In this document: one piece after another, positions 16,252 to 25,689 of the stretch
How the letters are laid out: each line of letters opens with the position of its first letter
How positions within the stretch are numbered: the stretch's first letter is position 1
Source of the DNA: Pseudomonadota bacterium
GTDB taxonomy: Bacteria; Pseudomonadota; Gammaproteobacteria; Burkholderiales; Burkholderiaceae_E
NCBI GenBank assembly: GCA_029779435.1
Contig: JAKPAM010000008.1
Span: 33,503 to 97,502, forward strand
DNA length: 64,000 nucleotides
Reading direction: 5' to 3'
Notes under the pieces: model-generated
Seen by the model: the letters and a program-made list of their open reading frames with translations, nothing else
Told to the model about the DNA's origin: nothing
Databases searched by the model: none
Translations under genes and position numbers: made by a program

Positions 16252-17559
16252 CTACAGCAGCGTGCCGGCGGTCATCAGCGCATGGATCAGGGCCTCGTCG
16301 ACCTGCTGCAGCGTATCGACCACCGCCGCCCCCGCGACAGGGCAGGCAGGGGTTTCGTCCGGGGCCGCGGGCCGCCATTCGGCATCGATCGCGCGAGCCA
16401 GCAGCGGATAAGCGTCGCCATCATGCCGGATCAGCGCGCGGCGCAGCGGCTCGGGCAGCGCCGCGGCCTCGGCCAGCGTTTCGAGCGGCGCGCCCAGGAT
16501 GCCATCGATCAGCGAGAACAGGCCGACCATGAAGGCTGATTCGCGGACCATCGCGCGCGGATCGCGCCGCGCGATCGATTCCATCATCAAGCCGCGCACG
16601 ACGGCACGGCCTATCTGTGCCAGGCTGCCGCCGCGGTCGACCTGCGATGTGACCAGGCCCAGCGCGAGCCAGCGCGAGAACTGTCGGTAACCGACCCGCA
16701 GGATCGCCGAGCGCACGCTGTCGACCGGTTCGCTGCCGCGATAAGCGGCCGCGTTCGCATAGCGCAGCAGGCGGAACGACAAGACCGGATCGACGCGCAG
16801 TACGGTCTCGATGTCGGCCGCGTCGGCATCCGATTGGAGCATTCGCAGCGCCTTCAACACGAAGCCATAAGTGGGTGCGGCCCCGGGCCGGCCGGTCGAT
16901 GCCGCCTCCGCGGAAGCCGTCTTTCCCGCCGATGGATACCACGCGGGCACGAAGCCCTCAAACCCATCGAACAGCGACGACGGCACGCGCATCGGCTCCC
17001 CGGCCGGCGGCGCGTCATCCGGCTCGCGCAGCAACAAGCACCGGGCCCGCTTGAACGCGTACAGCGAATCGAGCGCGCGCTCGTCGCCGGCAGGCACGTG
17101 CAGCGCTGCGAAGCGCTCGACGCCGTCGATCCGCGCCAGTTCCGCGGCCGGACCGCTGATGGCGACCGGATGGCCTCTCGCCATCGCCTGTCCGCACATC
17201 GCGCGCCCCGATGCGCCGGCCGCGATCTCCAGCGGCACCAGCCAGACGACCGACGAAGCGTGAGGCGGCACCGCGCACAGCGCGTCGAGCAGCGCCTCGC
17301 TGGCGGGCAGCCAGTAGCGGCCGGTCGGCGGCACATGCGGCGCGCCGGAATCAGCCGCCGCATTGCCGAGCAGCCGCTCGGTATCGATCAGGTCGGCCGC
17401 TTGCAGGCCGAGCTGGTCGCGCACGAACGCCTGATCGGCATCCTTGCCCGATTCGCACACCAGCAGCCGATGCCCGATCGGCCGGCATTGGCGATCGAGG
17501 ATCGGGCGATAGCGGAGGACGCCGGACGGCGGTACCGGCTGATGGCTAGGCGCGAGCAC
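16252..17559 (-). CDS. EAL/HDOD-type signalling protein
   Basis: A 435-residue protein read from GTG 17559. The C-terminal half (about 225-415) is an HDOD domain: TYGFVLKALRMLQSD, VLSFRLLRYANAA, SAILRVGYRQFSRWLAL and AFMVGLFSLIDGILG follow the family helices. The N-terminal half matches the position of an EAL domain in YuxH/CdgJ proteins, but the catalytic EAL and metal ligands are not recognisable, so it is probably a non-catalytic c-di-GMP-related scaffold. Such proteins influence motility and surface behaviour. The start is uncertain because the ribosome site is weak. Confidence 0.78.
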   Translation of the reverse strand: MLAPSHQPVPPSGVLRYRPILDRQCRPIGHRLLVCESGKDADQAFVRDQLGLQAADLIDTERLLGNAAADSGAPHVPPTGRYWLPASEALLDALCAVPPHASSVVWLVPLEIAAGASGRAMCGQAMARGHPVAISGPAAELARIDGVERFAALHVPAGDERALDSLYAFKRARCLLLREPDDAPPAGEPMRVPSSLFDGFEGFVPAWYPSAGKTASAEAASTGRPGAAPTYGFVLKALRMLQSDADAADIETVLRVDPVLSFRLLRYANAAAYRGSEPVDSVRSAILRVGYRQFSRWLALGLVTSQVDRGGSLAQIGRAVVRGLMMESIARRDPRAMVRESAFMVGLFSLIDGILGAPLETLAEAAALPEPLRRALIRHDGDAYPLLARAIDAEWRPAAPDETPACPVAGAAVVDTLQQVDEALIHALMTAGTLL

Positions 17560-17682
17560 GAGTCCAAGATAGAGGCGCCCCCTCTCGCCGCGAGCGCCGG
17601 CCCGATCGATGGCCCGTGCGCGGAGCCGGCCGGCCCGCAGGCCGAATCACACCGCACCGCCCCTCGCACCGCTGCGGCAGAC

Positions 17683-17785
17683 GCCGCTGCATCAAGCCCC
17701 GCTGCGTCGGGCCCACTGCGTCAGGCCCGCTGCCTCAGGCCCGCTCGCTGCCTCAGGCCCGCTGCCTCAGGCCTGCTGCGCCAGG
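17683..17785. repeat. degenerate 14-bp minisatellite at the tctA 3' end
   Basis: Seven copies of a unit close to CCCGCTGCCTCAGG lie head to tail. One copy carries an extra CGCT and another an extra C. The right-most unit and part of the next lie inside the tctA coding end; the rest follow its stop, so the array seems to have grown outward from the gene terminus. Confidence 0.75.
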
Positions 17786-19251
17786 CGCCGAGGCCACAGC
17801 CCGGCCAGCAGGATCAACACCGCCGCGATCGCGAATCCGGCCGACAGCGGGCTGTGCAGGAACACCAGCGGGTCGCCGTCGGAGATCGCCAGCGCCTGCC
17901 GCACCGAACGCTCGAAGATCGGCCCCAGCACGAAGGCCAGGATCACGATGCCCAGGTCATAGCCGTGCCGGCGCAGCGCATAGCCGATGAAGCCGAACAG
18001 CACGGCGATCGGCACGTCCGCCGCGTTGCCGTTGGACGAATACACGCCGATCAGGCACACGACCAGGATCATCGGCGTCAGGTACGCGCGCGGAATGTCC
18101 AGGATCCGCACGAACAGGCCGATCAGCGGCAGGTTCAGCACCAGCAGCATCACGTTGCCGATGTACATGCTGGCCACCACGCCCCAGAACACCTCGGGCT
18201 GGCGTTCGAGGATCGTCGGCCCCGGCGTCACGCCGTGGATCATGAACGCGCCGAGCAGCAGCGCAGTGATCGCGTTGGCGGGGATGCCCATGCACAACAG
18301 CGGCACGAACGCGCCGGTGGTGCCCGCATTGTTGGCCGATTCGGGGCCGGCCAGGCCTTCGACGGCCCCGTGTCCGAAGGTTTCCGGATGGCGCGACAGC
18401 TTGCGCTCGATACCGTAGGACAGGAACGACGCGATGACCGCGCCGCCGCCCGGCAGCAGGCCGACCAGGAAGCCCAGTACCGTGCCCCGCGCCACCGGCG
18501 CGACCGAACGGCGCGCCTCGTCGCGCGAAGGCATGAAGCCGAGCAGCCCCGACGGCGGTGCCATCACCTTCAGCTCGTCAGGACGCTTCTGCGCCATGAA
18601 CAGCACTTCCGACAGGCCGAACAGGCCGATCGCCAGCGGCACCAGATTGATGCCGTCGCCGAGCGCCATCACGTCGAACGTCATCCGCGGCGTCATGTTC
18701 ATCGGATCGCTGCCGATGCACCCGAGCAGCAGGCCGAACGCCGCCATCAGCAGCGCGCGCGGCAGCGAGCCGCCCGCCATGTACGTGACCATCGCCAGCC
18801 CCGCCAGCATCAGCATCGCGTACTCGGCCGGGCCGAACGCCAGCACCAGCCGCGCCAGCGGCGGCGACAGGAAGGTGATACCGATGACGCCGATCGTGCC
18901 GGCGACGAACGAACCGAACGCGGCGATCGCCAGCGCTGCGCCGGCACGCCCCTTGCGAGCCATCTCGTAGCCGTCCAGGCACGTGACGACCGACGACGCC
19001 TCGCCGGGGATGCGCATCAGCACCGACGTGACGGTGCCGCCATAGGCGACGCCGTAGTAGATGCCCGACAGCATGATGATCGCCGACGTCACGTCCATCT
19101 TGAACGTGATCGGCAGCAGGATCGCGATCGTCGTCAATGGCCCCAGGCCCGGCAGGATGCCGACGATCGTGCCGAGCAATGCGCCGATGAAGCAATAGAA
19201 CAGGTTGGCCGGCGTCAGCACGACCGCGAAACCGCCGAGCAGGGCTTCCAT
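17767..19251 (-). CDS. tctA: tripartite tricarboxylate transporter, large membrane subunit
   Basis: TctA-type permease of 494 residues with about twelve hydrophobic segments. It has the hallmark GTIVGILPGLGPLTTIAILL near residue 27 and its inverted-repeat counterpart GFLVGLLPGGGAVIASFLSY near 265. YGGTVTSVLMRIPGEASS is also diagnostic. It forms the transport channel with TctB for a carboxylate delivered by the Bug receptor encoded upstream. ATG 19251 overlaps the tctB stop by ATGA. The 3' end runs into a 14-bp minisatellite, so the last residues (LAQQA) may be variable. Confidence 0.93.
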   Translation of the reverse strand: MEALLGGFAVVLTPANLFYCFIGALLGTIVGILPGLGPLTTIAILLPITFKMDVTSAIIMLSGIYYGVAYGGTVTSVLMRIPGEASSVVTCLDGYEMARKGRAGAALAIAAFGSFVAGTIGVIGITFLSPPLARLVLAFGPAEYAMLMLAGLAMVTYMAGGSLPRALLMAAFGLLLGCIGSDPMNMTPRMTFDVMALGDGINLVPLAIGLFGLSEVLFMAQKRPDELKVMAPPSGLLGFMPSRDEARRSVAPVARGTVLGFLVGLLPGGGAVIASFLSYGIERKLSRHPETFGHGAVEGLAGPESANNAGTTGAFVPLLCMGIPANAITALLLGAFMIHGVTPGPTILERQPEVFWGVVASMYIGNVMLLVLNLPLIGLFVRILDIPRAYLTPMILVVCLIGVYSSNGNAADVPIAVLFGFIGYALRRHGYDLGIVILAFVLGPIFERSVRQALAISDGDPLVFLHSPLSAGFAIAAVLILLAGLWPRRLAQQA

Positions 19252-19763
19252 CAGCGCACCAATGCGTAGAACTGGCGCTCGATACCGCTTTCGGGCAGGT
19301 CGACGCGCAGCAGCCAGCCGAAGCCCACCAACCCGACCAGCGCGCACACCACGCCATAAGTGATCGCGGCCCGCCAGCTACGCCGCTCCGCGAAGCGCAC
19401 GATGATGACCGACACCAGCAGCGCCGTGATCGTGAAGCCGGCCAGCATCGCGCCGGCCGTCAGCGCGAGCAGCGCGACCACGTACCAGGCGAACGTGTCG
19501 CGCGTCTCGATGCGCGCATCGACGTCGTCGGCATCCGCATCGACGCTGGCGCGCACCGGCCCCGGCACGATCAGCAGCCACGCGGCCAGCGCCACGCAGA
19601 CGACGGCGGCGGCCAGCGGGAACAGGCCCGGGCCGGGTCCGTCCAACCCCCAGCGTTCGAGCCCCCATACTTGCCACAGACCGACCAGCGCGACGGCCAG
19701 CAGGCCCAGCGCCATCCATCGCGCGCCCCCGCCGGGGCGCCGCGCCGGGCGCGGCTCGCTCAT
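19251..19763 (-). CDS. tctB: tripartite tricarboxylate transporter, small membrane subunit
   Basis: TctB-type subunit of 170 residues from ATG 19763 (MSEPRPARR). There are four hydrophobic segments: WMALGLLAVALVGLWQV, LFPLAAAVVCVALAAWLLIV, TFAWYVVALLALTAGAMLAG and a final helix pair separated by a short polar loop. GLDGPGPGLFP is the conserved family motif after helix 1. A GTG at 19817 would add 18 alanine- and glycine-rich residues and shorten the gap to the bug gene. It lies between bug and tctA with stop/start overlap, confirming a three-gene operon. Confidence 0.88.
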   Translation of the reverse strand: MSEPRPARRPGGGARWMALGLLAVALVGLWQVWGLERWGLDGPGPGLFPLAAAVVCVALAAWLLIVPGPVRASVDADADDVDARIETRDTFAWYVVALLALTAGAMLAGFTITALLVSVIIVRFAERRSWRAAITYGVVCALVGLVGFGWLLRVDLPESGIERQFYALVR

Positions 19764-19839
19764 GGCCGCGCCCGCCCCGGCCGTACCGGCACCGGCATCC
19801 GCCCCGGCGTGCCGCACCGCGCACCGGCGGCGATCGCCG

Positions 19840-20808
19840 TCATGCGGTCCGCTTCCGGGCCATGCCGGTTTCCTGCAGGATCGGCACCAAGTCGCCTTCC
19901 AGCTTCTTCAGGAACGCCTTGTAGTCGGCGCCGCTGCGATAGACGGGTACGATGCCCAGGTTGGCGATCTGCTTGCGGACCGTCTCATCGGCCATCACGT
20001 CGGCCAGCGCCGCCGACATCTTCGCGGTGATCGCCGGATCGACGCCCGCCGGGAACGCGTAGCCGAACGGTCCGTTGGTGACGGCCTCGTACCCGTGCTC
20101 GCGCAGCGTCTTCACATCGGGGTAATCGGGCCAGCGCTCGGGACCCGCCGATGCGACCAGCAGCAGCTTGCGCGCCTCGATCTGCGGGCGCATCTCGTTG
20201 ACGGTCTGGATCACCAGGTCGACGTGGCCGCCGACCGCCTGCGTGACCGCCTCGACGCCGCCGCTGAACACGACCCAGCGGAACCGCGCGCCGGTCAGCT
20301 TGGCGAGCTGGAACATCGCGACGACGTTGGTCACGTTGTTCGAGCCATAAGTGACGAGCCGCTGCTTCGCGGTGGCGACCAGTTCCTCGACGGTCTTCAT
20401 CGGCGACGTCACCGGCACGCCGATGCCATAGCGCAGCTCGGCCACCTGCCCGAGCACGTCGAACGCCGTCCACGGGTCGTACTTGACGTCCATCGTGTTC
20501 GGTACCGCGATATGGCTGGAGATCGCGACCAACCCCATCGTGTGGCCGTCGGGCGGCGCGCTCGCCAGCGTCGACGGCCCCAGCGCGCCGGCGCCGCCGA
20601 CCACGTTCTTGACGATGACGGTGGCGTTCAGGCGCTTTTCGAGCGCCTGCGCGACGATGCGCGCGGTCAGGTCGGTGGAAGCGCCGGGGGCGTTCGGATT
20701 GATGAGCGTGATCTCGCGGCTGGGCCAGCGGGCCTGGGCCAGGGCGGGGGCGGCCAACGGGCTGGCGAGCAGCGCGCCGGCTGCATGCAACAATTTGCGG
20801 CGGTGCAT
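19840..20808 (-). CDS. Bug-family periplasmic solute-binding receptor
   Basis: TctC/Bug receptor of 322 residues. AGGAGA precedes ATG 20808. The signal peptide starts MHRRKLLHAAGALLASPLAA with cleavage near ALAQA. The mature protein has REITLINPNAPGASTDLTAR at its start and VIVKNVVGGAGALGPSTLA, the two loops that bracket the ligand in Bug proteins. It is the first gene of the operon with tctB and tctA and so is the dedicated receptor. The ligand, a carboxylate or related small molecule, cannot be named. Confidence 0.92.
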   Translation of the reverse strand: MHRRKLLHAAGALLASPLAAPALAQARWPSREITLINPNAPGASTDLTARIVAQALEKRLNATVIVKNVVGGAGALGPSTLASAPPDGHTMGLVAISSHIAVPNTMDVKYDPWTAFDVLGQVAELRYGIGVPVTSPMKTVEELVATAKQRLVTYGSNNVTNVVAMFQLAKLTGARFRWVVFSGGVEAVTQAVGGHVDLVIQTVNEMRPQIEARKLLLVASAGPERWPDYPDVKTLREHGYEAVTNGPFGYAFPAGVDPAITAKMSAALADVMADETVRKQIANLGIVPVYRSGADYKAFLKKLEGDLVPILQETGMARKRTA

Positions 20809-21087
20809 GGTGTCTCCTGTCGTGGCGCCGCACGCCCACGTCCATCGCGCGCAGCCGCTCCGCGTGCGCACCGCCGATCCGGCGGGCGACCGCATGGGGC
20901 CTATCGATATTAGTGAGGGCCGCTAGCGGGCAGCCATAGGGAATTACGCGCACGAATGCATTTTCATGGACCGCGCGCTGGCGGTCGCCGTACGAATGCT
21001 GTATCAATCGCTCAGGGCAGCGACGCCGGCGCAAAAGCACGACGGCCCCTGGAACGGCGGCCCGGAACCACCAAGGAGACGAAAGCG

Positions 21088-22530
21088 ATGGATCACCTCA
21101 GCAGCCTGGATGCCTCATTCCTGCACCTGGAAACGCCCGAAACACCGATGCATGTCGGATCGCTGGCGCTGCTGGATCTCCCCAAGGGCTACGACGGCGA
21201 CTTCTACGAATCGTTCAAGGCGATGATCGCGGACAGGTTGCACGTGGCCCGAGTGCTGACCCGCAAGCTCGCCCGGATGCCGTTCGACCTGTCGGAACCG
21301 GTATGGATCGAGGACGATGACATCGACCTGGACTACCACGTCCGCAGCCTGACGCTGCGCGGCACCGGCACGATGGATCAACTGCAACGGCTGGTCGCCC
21401 GCCTGCATTCGAGCCTGCTCGACCGCAGCCGTCCGCTGTGGGAGATGTACATCATCGACGGCCTGGAGAGCGGCCAGATCGGGTTCTACTTCAAGGCGCA
21501 CCACAGCGGCGTCGACGGCAAGTCCGGCGTGGAGATGGCCAAGGTGCTGTACGATCCCACGCCCGAAGTGCGCAAGGTGCGCCCCCCGTCGCGGCGACAC
21601 GCGAAGCAGACCGGTTACCAGCTCGGCGTGGCCGAGTTGCTGCAGGCGGCGGCCTCGCATTCGGCGGCGCAGTACCGCAAGGTGGTCGAGCTGCTACCGA
21701 CATCGACACGCGCGCTGGGCACGGCCGGCAACGTGCTGGCCAGCCAGCTCACGTCCAAGGCCGAACGCAAGTTGAACCTGGGCACCGCGCCCAAGACGAT
21801 CTTCAACGACGCGATCACCAACCAGCGCTCGTTCAGCGCGATGTCGCTGCCGTTCCAGGAACTCAAGGCGCTGGGCAAACGGGTCGGCGGCACGGTCAAC
21901 ACGATCGTGATGGCGATGTGCAGCAGCGCGATGCGCCGCTTCCTGAAAGAGCGCGATCTGCTTCCGAAGGAATCACTGATCGCCGCGGTGCCCGTCAGCC
22001 TGCGCTCCGAGGGCGACGCTTCGATGAACAACCAGGTGTCGATGGTACGCATCGATCTGGCCACCGACATCGAGGATCCGATCGAGCGCTTCAAGGCGAT
22101 CCACGCCTCGTCCGAAGCGGGCAAGGCGGTCGTGCGCGAACTCAAACCGGTGCTGGGGCTGGACCTGCCCGTGCTCGGCGCGCCCTGGCTGGTCACCAAC
22201 ATGGCCTCGCTGTACGGGCGGTCCGAACTGCCGCGCCGGCTGCCCGCCATGGCCAACGTGACGGTCTCGAACGTGCCGGGCCCGACGGCGAAGCTGTACG
22301 TCTGCGGCGCGCTGATGGCGGACTACTTTCCGGTGTCGATCCCCTATCACGGCGGGGCACTGAACATCACCGTCACCAGCTACGGCAACGAGTTGCTCGA
22401 GGTCGGCATCACCTCGTGCCGGCGCATCCTGTCGCAGGAGGAATCGTACGAGTTGATCGGCTACCTGAAGGACGCGATCGAGGAAATCAAGAAGATGCCT
22501 GACGCGAAACCGGCGCCGGCCGCGTCGTGA
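21088..22530 (+). CDS. WS/DGAT family wax ester synthase/diacylglycerol acyltransferase
   Basis: Acyltransferase of 480 residues with AAGGAGA before ATG 21088. The active-site motif HHSGVDG is at residues 138-144 (H138, H139, D143), and PLWEMYIIDGL precedes it as in the family. The C-terminal domain has NVTVSNVPGP. These enzymes join acyl-CoA to a fatty alcohol or diacylglycerol to make storage wax esters or triacylglycerol. The length fits bifunctional WS/DGATs. It is divergent from bug with its own promoter region, and a terminator hairpin follows the stop. Confidence 0.9.
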   Translation: MDHLSSLDASFLHLETPETPMHVGSLALLDLPKGYDGDFYESFKAMIADRLHVARVLTRKLARMPFDLSEPVWIEDDDIDLDYHVRSLTLRGTGTMDQLQRLVARLHSSLLDRSRPLWEMYIIDGLESGQIGFYFKAHHSGVDGKSGVEMAKVLYDPTPEVRKVRPPSRRHAKQTGYQLGVAELLQAAASHSAAQYRKVVELLPTSTRALGTAGNVLASQLTSKAERKLNLGTAPKTIFNDAITNQRSFSAMSLPFQELKALGKRVGGTVNTIVMAMCSSAMRRFLKERDLLPKESLIAAVPVSLRSEGDASMNNQVSMVRIDLATDIEDPIERFKAIHASSEAGKAVVRELKPVLGLDLPVLGAPWLVTNMASLYGRSELPRRLPAMANVTVSNVPGPTAKLYVCGALMADYFPVSIPYHGGALNITVTSYGNELLEVGITSCRRILSQEESYELIGYLKDAIEEIKKMPDAKPAPAAS

Positions 22531-22535
22531 TCGAT

Positions 22536-22559
22536 CGGCGGCCTGAGTTCAGGCCGCCG
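22536..22559. terminator. hairpin terminator between convergent genes
   Basis: CGGCGGCCTGA at 22536-22546 and TCAGGCCGCCG at 22549-22559 are perfect reverse complements separated by GT. It lies just after the WS/DGAT stop and overlaps the last codons of the convergent M20 peptidase gene. No T-run follows, so it may act as an intrinsic terminator only weakly. Confidence 0.5.
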
Positions 22560-24033
22560 GCATCCCCGCCAGCACGCCCGACACGACGCGCGTCAGCGCC
22601 GTCGCATACGGGATGTGCAGGAACTCGTTCGGCCCGTGCGCGTTCGATTGCGGGCCGAGCACGCCGGTGATCACGAACTGCGCGTTCGGGAACCACTTGC
22701 CCAGCATGTTCATGAACGGGATCGTGCCGCCCTCGCCCATCCAGGCAGCCGGCTTGCCGAACGTCTGTCGCGACAGATCGTCGAGCAGGCCGGCGAGCCA
22801 GGGCGCGGTCTCGGGCGCGTTCCAGCCGCTGGCGCCGAAGTCCGCATCGAACCGCACGCGCGCCTGGTAAGGCGCCTCGTGTTCCAGCAGTTGCTTGAGC
22901 ACATGCGTGGCCCGCTCGGCGTCGACGGTCGGCGGGATGCGCATCGACAGCTTGAGCTGCGTGCGCGGCCGCAGCACGTTGCCGGCCGAATCGAGGCTCG
23001 GCAGACCGGCGCCGCCGGTCACGGACAGCGCCGGCCGCCACGTGCGGTTCAGGATCGCCTCGACCGGATCGGTCGTCATCGGCATCGCGTGCTGGCCCGC
23101 GTGCTCGGCATGGAATGCCGGGTCGTGGCTGCAGCCGATCCACGGAAACTGCTGCCAGATGCCATCGCCCAGGATCGTGCCGGCTGCCCGCGCCTGCAGC
23201 AGGCGCTCGTCCGGAATCGCCGCGTGGAACACGTCGGCCAGCACCTGGCCGGTTTTCGGGTCGTCGATGCGGTTCAACAGTTGCCGCGCGATCCGGAACG
23301 ATGACGGAACGATGCCGCTGGCGCTGCCCGAATGCACGCCCTCGGACAGGATGTCGACGGTCAGCACGCCACCGATCAAACCGCGCAGCGAAGTCGTCAC
23401 CCACAACTGGTCGTAGTTGCCGCAACCCGAATCCAGTCCCACCACCAACTGCACCTGCCCCATCCGCGGCGTCAGCCGTTCCAGGTACGCGGGCAGGTCG
23501 TAGCTGCCGCTCTCCTCGCAGGTCTCGATCAGACCGACGCAGCGCGGCCGCGCAGCCCCGGCCGCATCGAGCGCCGCGATCGACGTCAGCGCCGCGAAGA
23601 TCGCATAGCCATCGTCGGCGCTGCCGCGGCCGTACAGCCGGTCGTTTTCGATGACGGGCTTCCAGGGCCCCAGGTCGTCGCGCCAGCCGGTCATCTCCGG
23701 CTGCTTGTCCAGGTGGCCGTAGAACAGCACCGAGCGGTCGCCGCCCAGTCCCTGCGTGGCCGGCACGTCGAAGAAGATCACCGGCGTGCGACCGGGCAGT
23801 TCGACGATCTCGAGCGTCATGCCGGCCAGCGCGGCGGCGCCCCCGGGGCCGCCCGGCTGTGCGCGCGCCCAATCGGCGGCCATCGCGACGACGGCCTTCA
23901 GATGGCCGTGCTGGTCCCAGCTCGCATCGAACCCCGGCGACTTGGCCGGGATCTTCACGTAGTCGACCAGCCGCGGCACGATGTCGTCGCGCCATTGGTG
24001 GTCGATGAAAGGCTTCAGGTCGGCAAGGTTCAT
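22549..24033 (-). CDS. M20 family metallopeptidase/dipeptidase
   Basis: Zinc-dependent peptidase of 494 residues. Metal ligands are visible in order: YGHLDKQPEM, GRGSADDGYA, ETCEESGSYD and, late in the protein, AHGPNEFLHI. The dimerisation (lid) domain lies between, with EGVHSGSASGIVP. The overall pattern fits cytosolic non-specific dipeptidase-like M20F enzymes that cleave dipeptides or N-acyl amino acids. ATG 24033 (MNLADLKPFIDHQW) fits the family; its ribosome site is weak. No signal peptide is seen. The stop lies within a hairpin shared with the WS/DGAT gene. Confidence 0.9.
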   Translation of the reverse strand: MNLADLKPFIDHQWRDDIVPRLVDYVKIPAKSPGFDASWDQHGHLKAVVAMAADWARAQPGGPGGAAALAGMTLEIVELPGRTPVIFFDVPATQGLGGDRSVLFYGHLDKQPEMTGWRDDLGPWKPVIENDRLYGRGSADDGYAIFAALTSIAALDAAGAARPRCVGLIETCEESGSYDLPAYLERLTPRMGQVQLVVGLDSGCGNYDQLWVTTSLRGLIGGVLTVDILSEGVHSGSASGIVPSSFRIARQLLNRIDDPKTGQVLADVFHAAIPDERLLQARAAGTILGDGIWQQFPWIGCSHDPAFHAEHAGQHAMPMTTDPVEAILNRTWRPALSVTGGAGLPSLDSAGNVLRPRTQLKLSMRIPPTVDAERATHVLKQLLEHEAPYQARVRFDADFGASGWNAPETAPWLAGLLDDLSRQTFGKPAAWMGEGGTIPFMNMLGKWFPNAQFVITGVLGPQSNAHGPNEFLHIPYATALTRVVSGVLAGMPAA

Positions 24034-24218
24034 GGCGGTCTCGCTCGGCGGCGCGGTCAACGGACGATCCATCCATTGTCGCGCAGACCGCCGCCAGTGG
24101 CGATCACCGCCCGGCGGTGCGCGCCGCGCGCGGCGCGTGCCCGGGGCAACACCATCCTCCACGCACCGCGCCCGTCTCGCCGCGCACAGGGCCCCTTATG
24201 TGGCCTCGCGCGCCCACC

Positions 24219-25508
24219 CTACCCTCGCAGGCGATCCAGTCCCTGCGCCAGATCTTCGATCAGGTCCTGCGGCGATTCCAGGCCGATGTTCAGGCGGATC
24301 AACTGCCCACCGCTCCACGGACGCGCGGTGCGCAGCGTGCCGATCTTCGCCGGCACGATCAGGCTCTCGAAGCCCCCCCATGAATAACCGATGCCGAAGT
24401 GCCGCCGCCCCTCGCACAGCGCGGCCAGTTGCGCGGCGCGGCGCACGGGGTCGTCGGCCAGCACGCCGGGCGCCAGCTCGAACGAGAACAGGCCGCTCGA
24501 CCCGTTGAAGTCCCGCTTCCACAACGCGTGCGACGGAAACTCCGGCAGCGCCGGATGCAGCACGCGCGACACCTGGGGCCGCTGCGCGAGCCATCGCGCG
24601 ACCTGCAGCGCCGAGCGCTCATGCTGGCGCATGCGGACCTCGGCCGTGCGCAGGCCGCGCAGGATCAGCCACGCATCGTCGCCGCCGACGCACATGCCCA
24701 GTTGGCGCACCGCGGTCCATAGCGTCGGCCATAGCGCGTCGCGAATCACGACCGCGCCCATCAGCACGTCCGAATGTCCGCTCCAGTACTTGGTCAGCGG
24801 CAGGATCGACGCGTCGACACCCCAGTCGAACGGCCGTGCGAAGATCGGCGACGCCCACGCGTTGTCGATCATCGTCATGATGCCGCGCGACCGCGCGAGC
24901 GCGCAGATCGCCGGCACGTCCTGGATCTCGAACGTATAGCTGCCCGGGCTTTCCAGATAGATGATGCGCGTCGTGTCGCGCAGCAGCGGTTCGATCGGCG
25001 CGCCCGCTTCGTAGAACGTCGTCTCGACGCCATAGCGCGCCAGCATCCCGGTCGCGAACACGCGCGCCGGACCGTAGACGGCATCGGGCATCAGCAGGTG
25101 GTCGCCGGGCTTCAGGAACGCGAACAGCGCGGTCGTGATCGCGGCCAGACCGGACGGCATCAGCGCCGCACGGCACGCGTGCCCGCCGCCTTCGATCTCG
25201 GCCAACGCATCCATCAGCGCCATCGTCGTCGCGGTGCCAGCGGTCGCGTACGACGACACATGGTGCAAGCCGGCGGTTGCATCGCGTCCGGCGACCTCGG
25301 CCTGTGCGAGCGAATCGAACAGCACGGTGGACGCACGATGCACCGGCAGGTTGGCGGTCTGGATCACGTCGCCGAACGCGCGACCGGCGCTGGTGACGCG
25401 CGTGGCCAGCGTGTGCGGCGCCAGTGAAGAAGGCGACGGCGTGGAAGGTGACGAACCGACGCGGGCGGCGTCGGACTGGCCAGGAATGTCGGTGCTCGGC
25501 TCGGGCAT
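24219..25508 (-). CDS. metC: cystathionine beta-lyase
   Basis: Cys/Met-metabolism PLP enzyme of 429 residues. It cleaves cystathionine to homocysteine, pyruvate and ammonia in methionine synthesis. The PLP lysine is K240 in LPLTKYWSGHSDVLMGAV, a sequence characteristic of MetC rather than MetB or MetZ. The cofactor-binding DAVYGPARVF and IDNAWASPIF segments are present. The first 40 residues are a serine- and proline-rich extension; ATG 25508 has CGGAG upstream. No methionine genes adjoin it. Downstream lies a perfect 18-bp G+C palindrome (24120-24137). Confidence 0.88.
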   Translation of the reverse strand: MPEPSTDIPGQSDAARVGSSPSTPSPSSLAPHTLATRVTSAGRAFGDVIQTANLPVHRASTVLFDSLAQAEVAGRDATAGLHHVSSYATAGTATTMALMDALAEIEGGGHACRAALMPSGLAAITTALFAFLKPGDHLLMPDAVYGPARVFATGMLARYGVETTFYEAGAPIEPLLRDTTRIIYLESPGSYTFEIQDVPAICALARSRGIMTMIDNAWASPIFARPFDWGVDASILPLTKYWSGHSDVLMGAVVIRDALWPTLWTAVRQLGMCVGGDDAWLILRGLRTAEVRMRQHERSALQVARWLAQRPQVSRVLHPALPEFPSHALWKRDFNGSSGLFSFELAPGVLADDPVRRAAQLAALCEGRRHFGIGYSWGGFESLIVPAKIGTLRTARPWSGGQLIRLNIGLESPQDLIEDLAQGLDRLRG

Positions 25509-25689
25509 CAGGGGCGCTCCGCGGAAAAACCACACTATAGGCCGAGCCCCTGTCCAGTCGCGAAAATGCCACGCCCCGTAAAACGATCGTCACACACGGC
25601 ACCTAGCATGCGGTCAGCTCGTCACCGGCCTGGATTTTCCGGCCCGGCGCCGGCAAGACGACAGACCACGACTCTGCGAGGAAACCCCG

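Noticed and set aside
17683..17785. CRISPR-like array
   Set aside because: The units are only 14 bp and directly adjacent, without unique spacers.
24120..24137. Perfect 18-bp G+C palindrome downstream of metC as a terminator
   Set aside because: There is no loop and no T-run; it is composed only of G and C and may be chance in this sequence.
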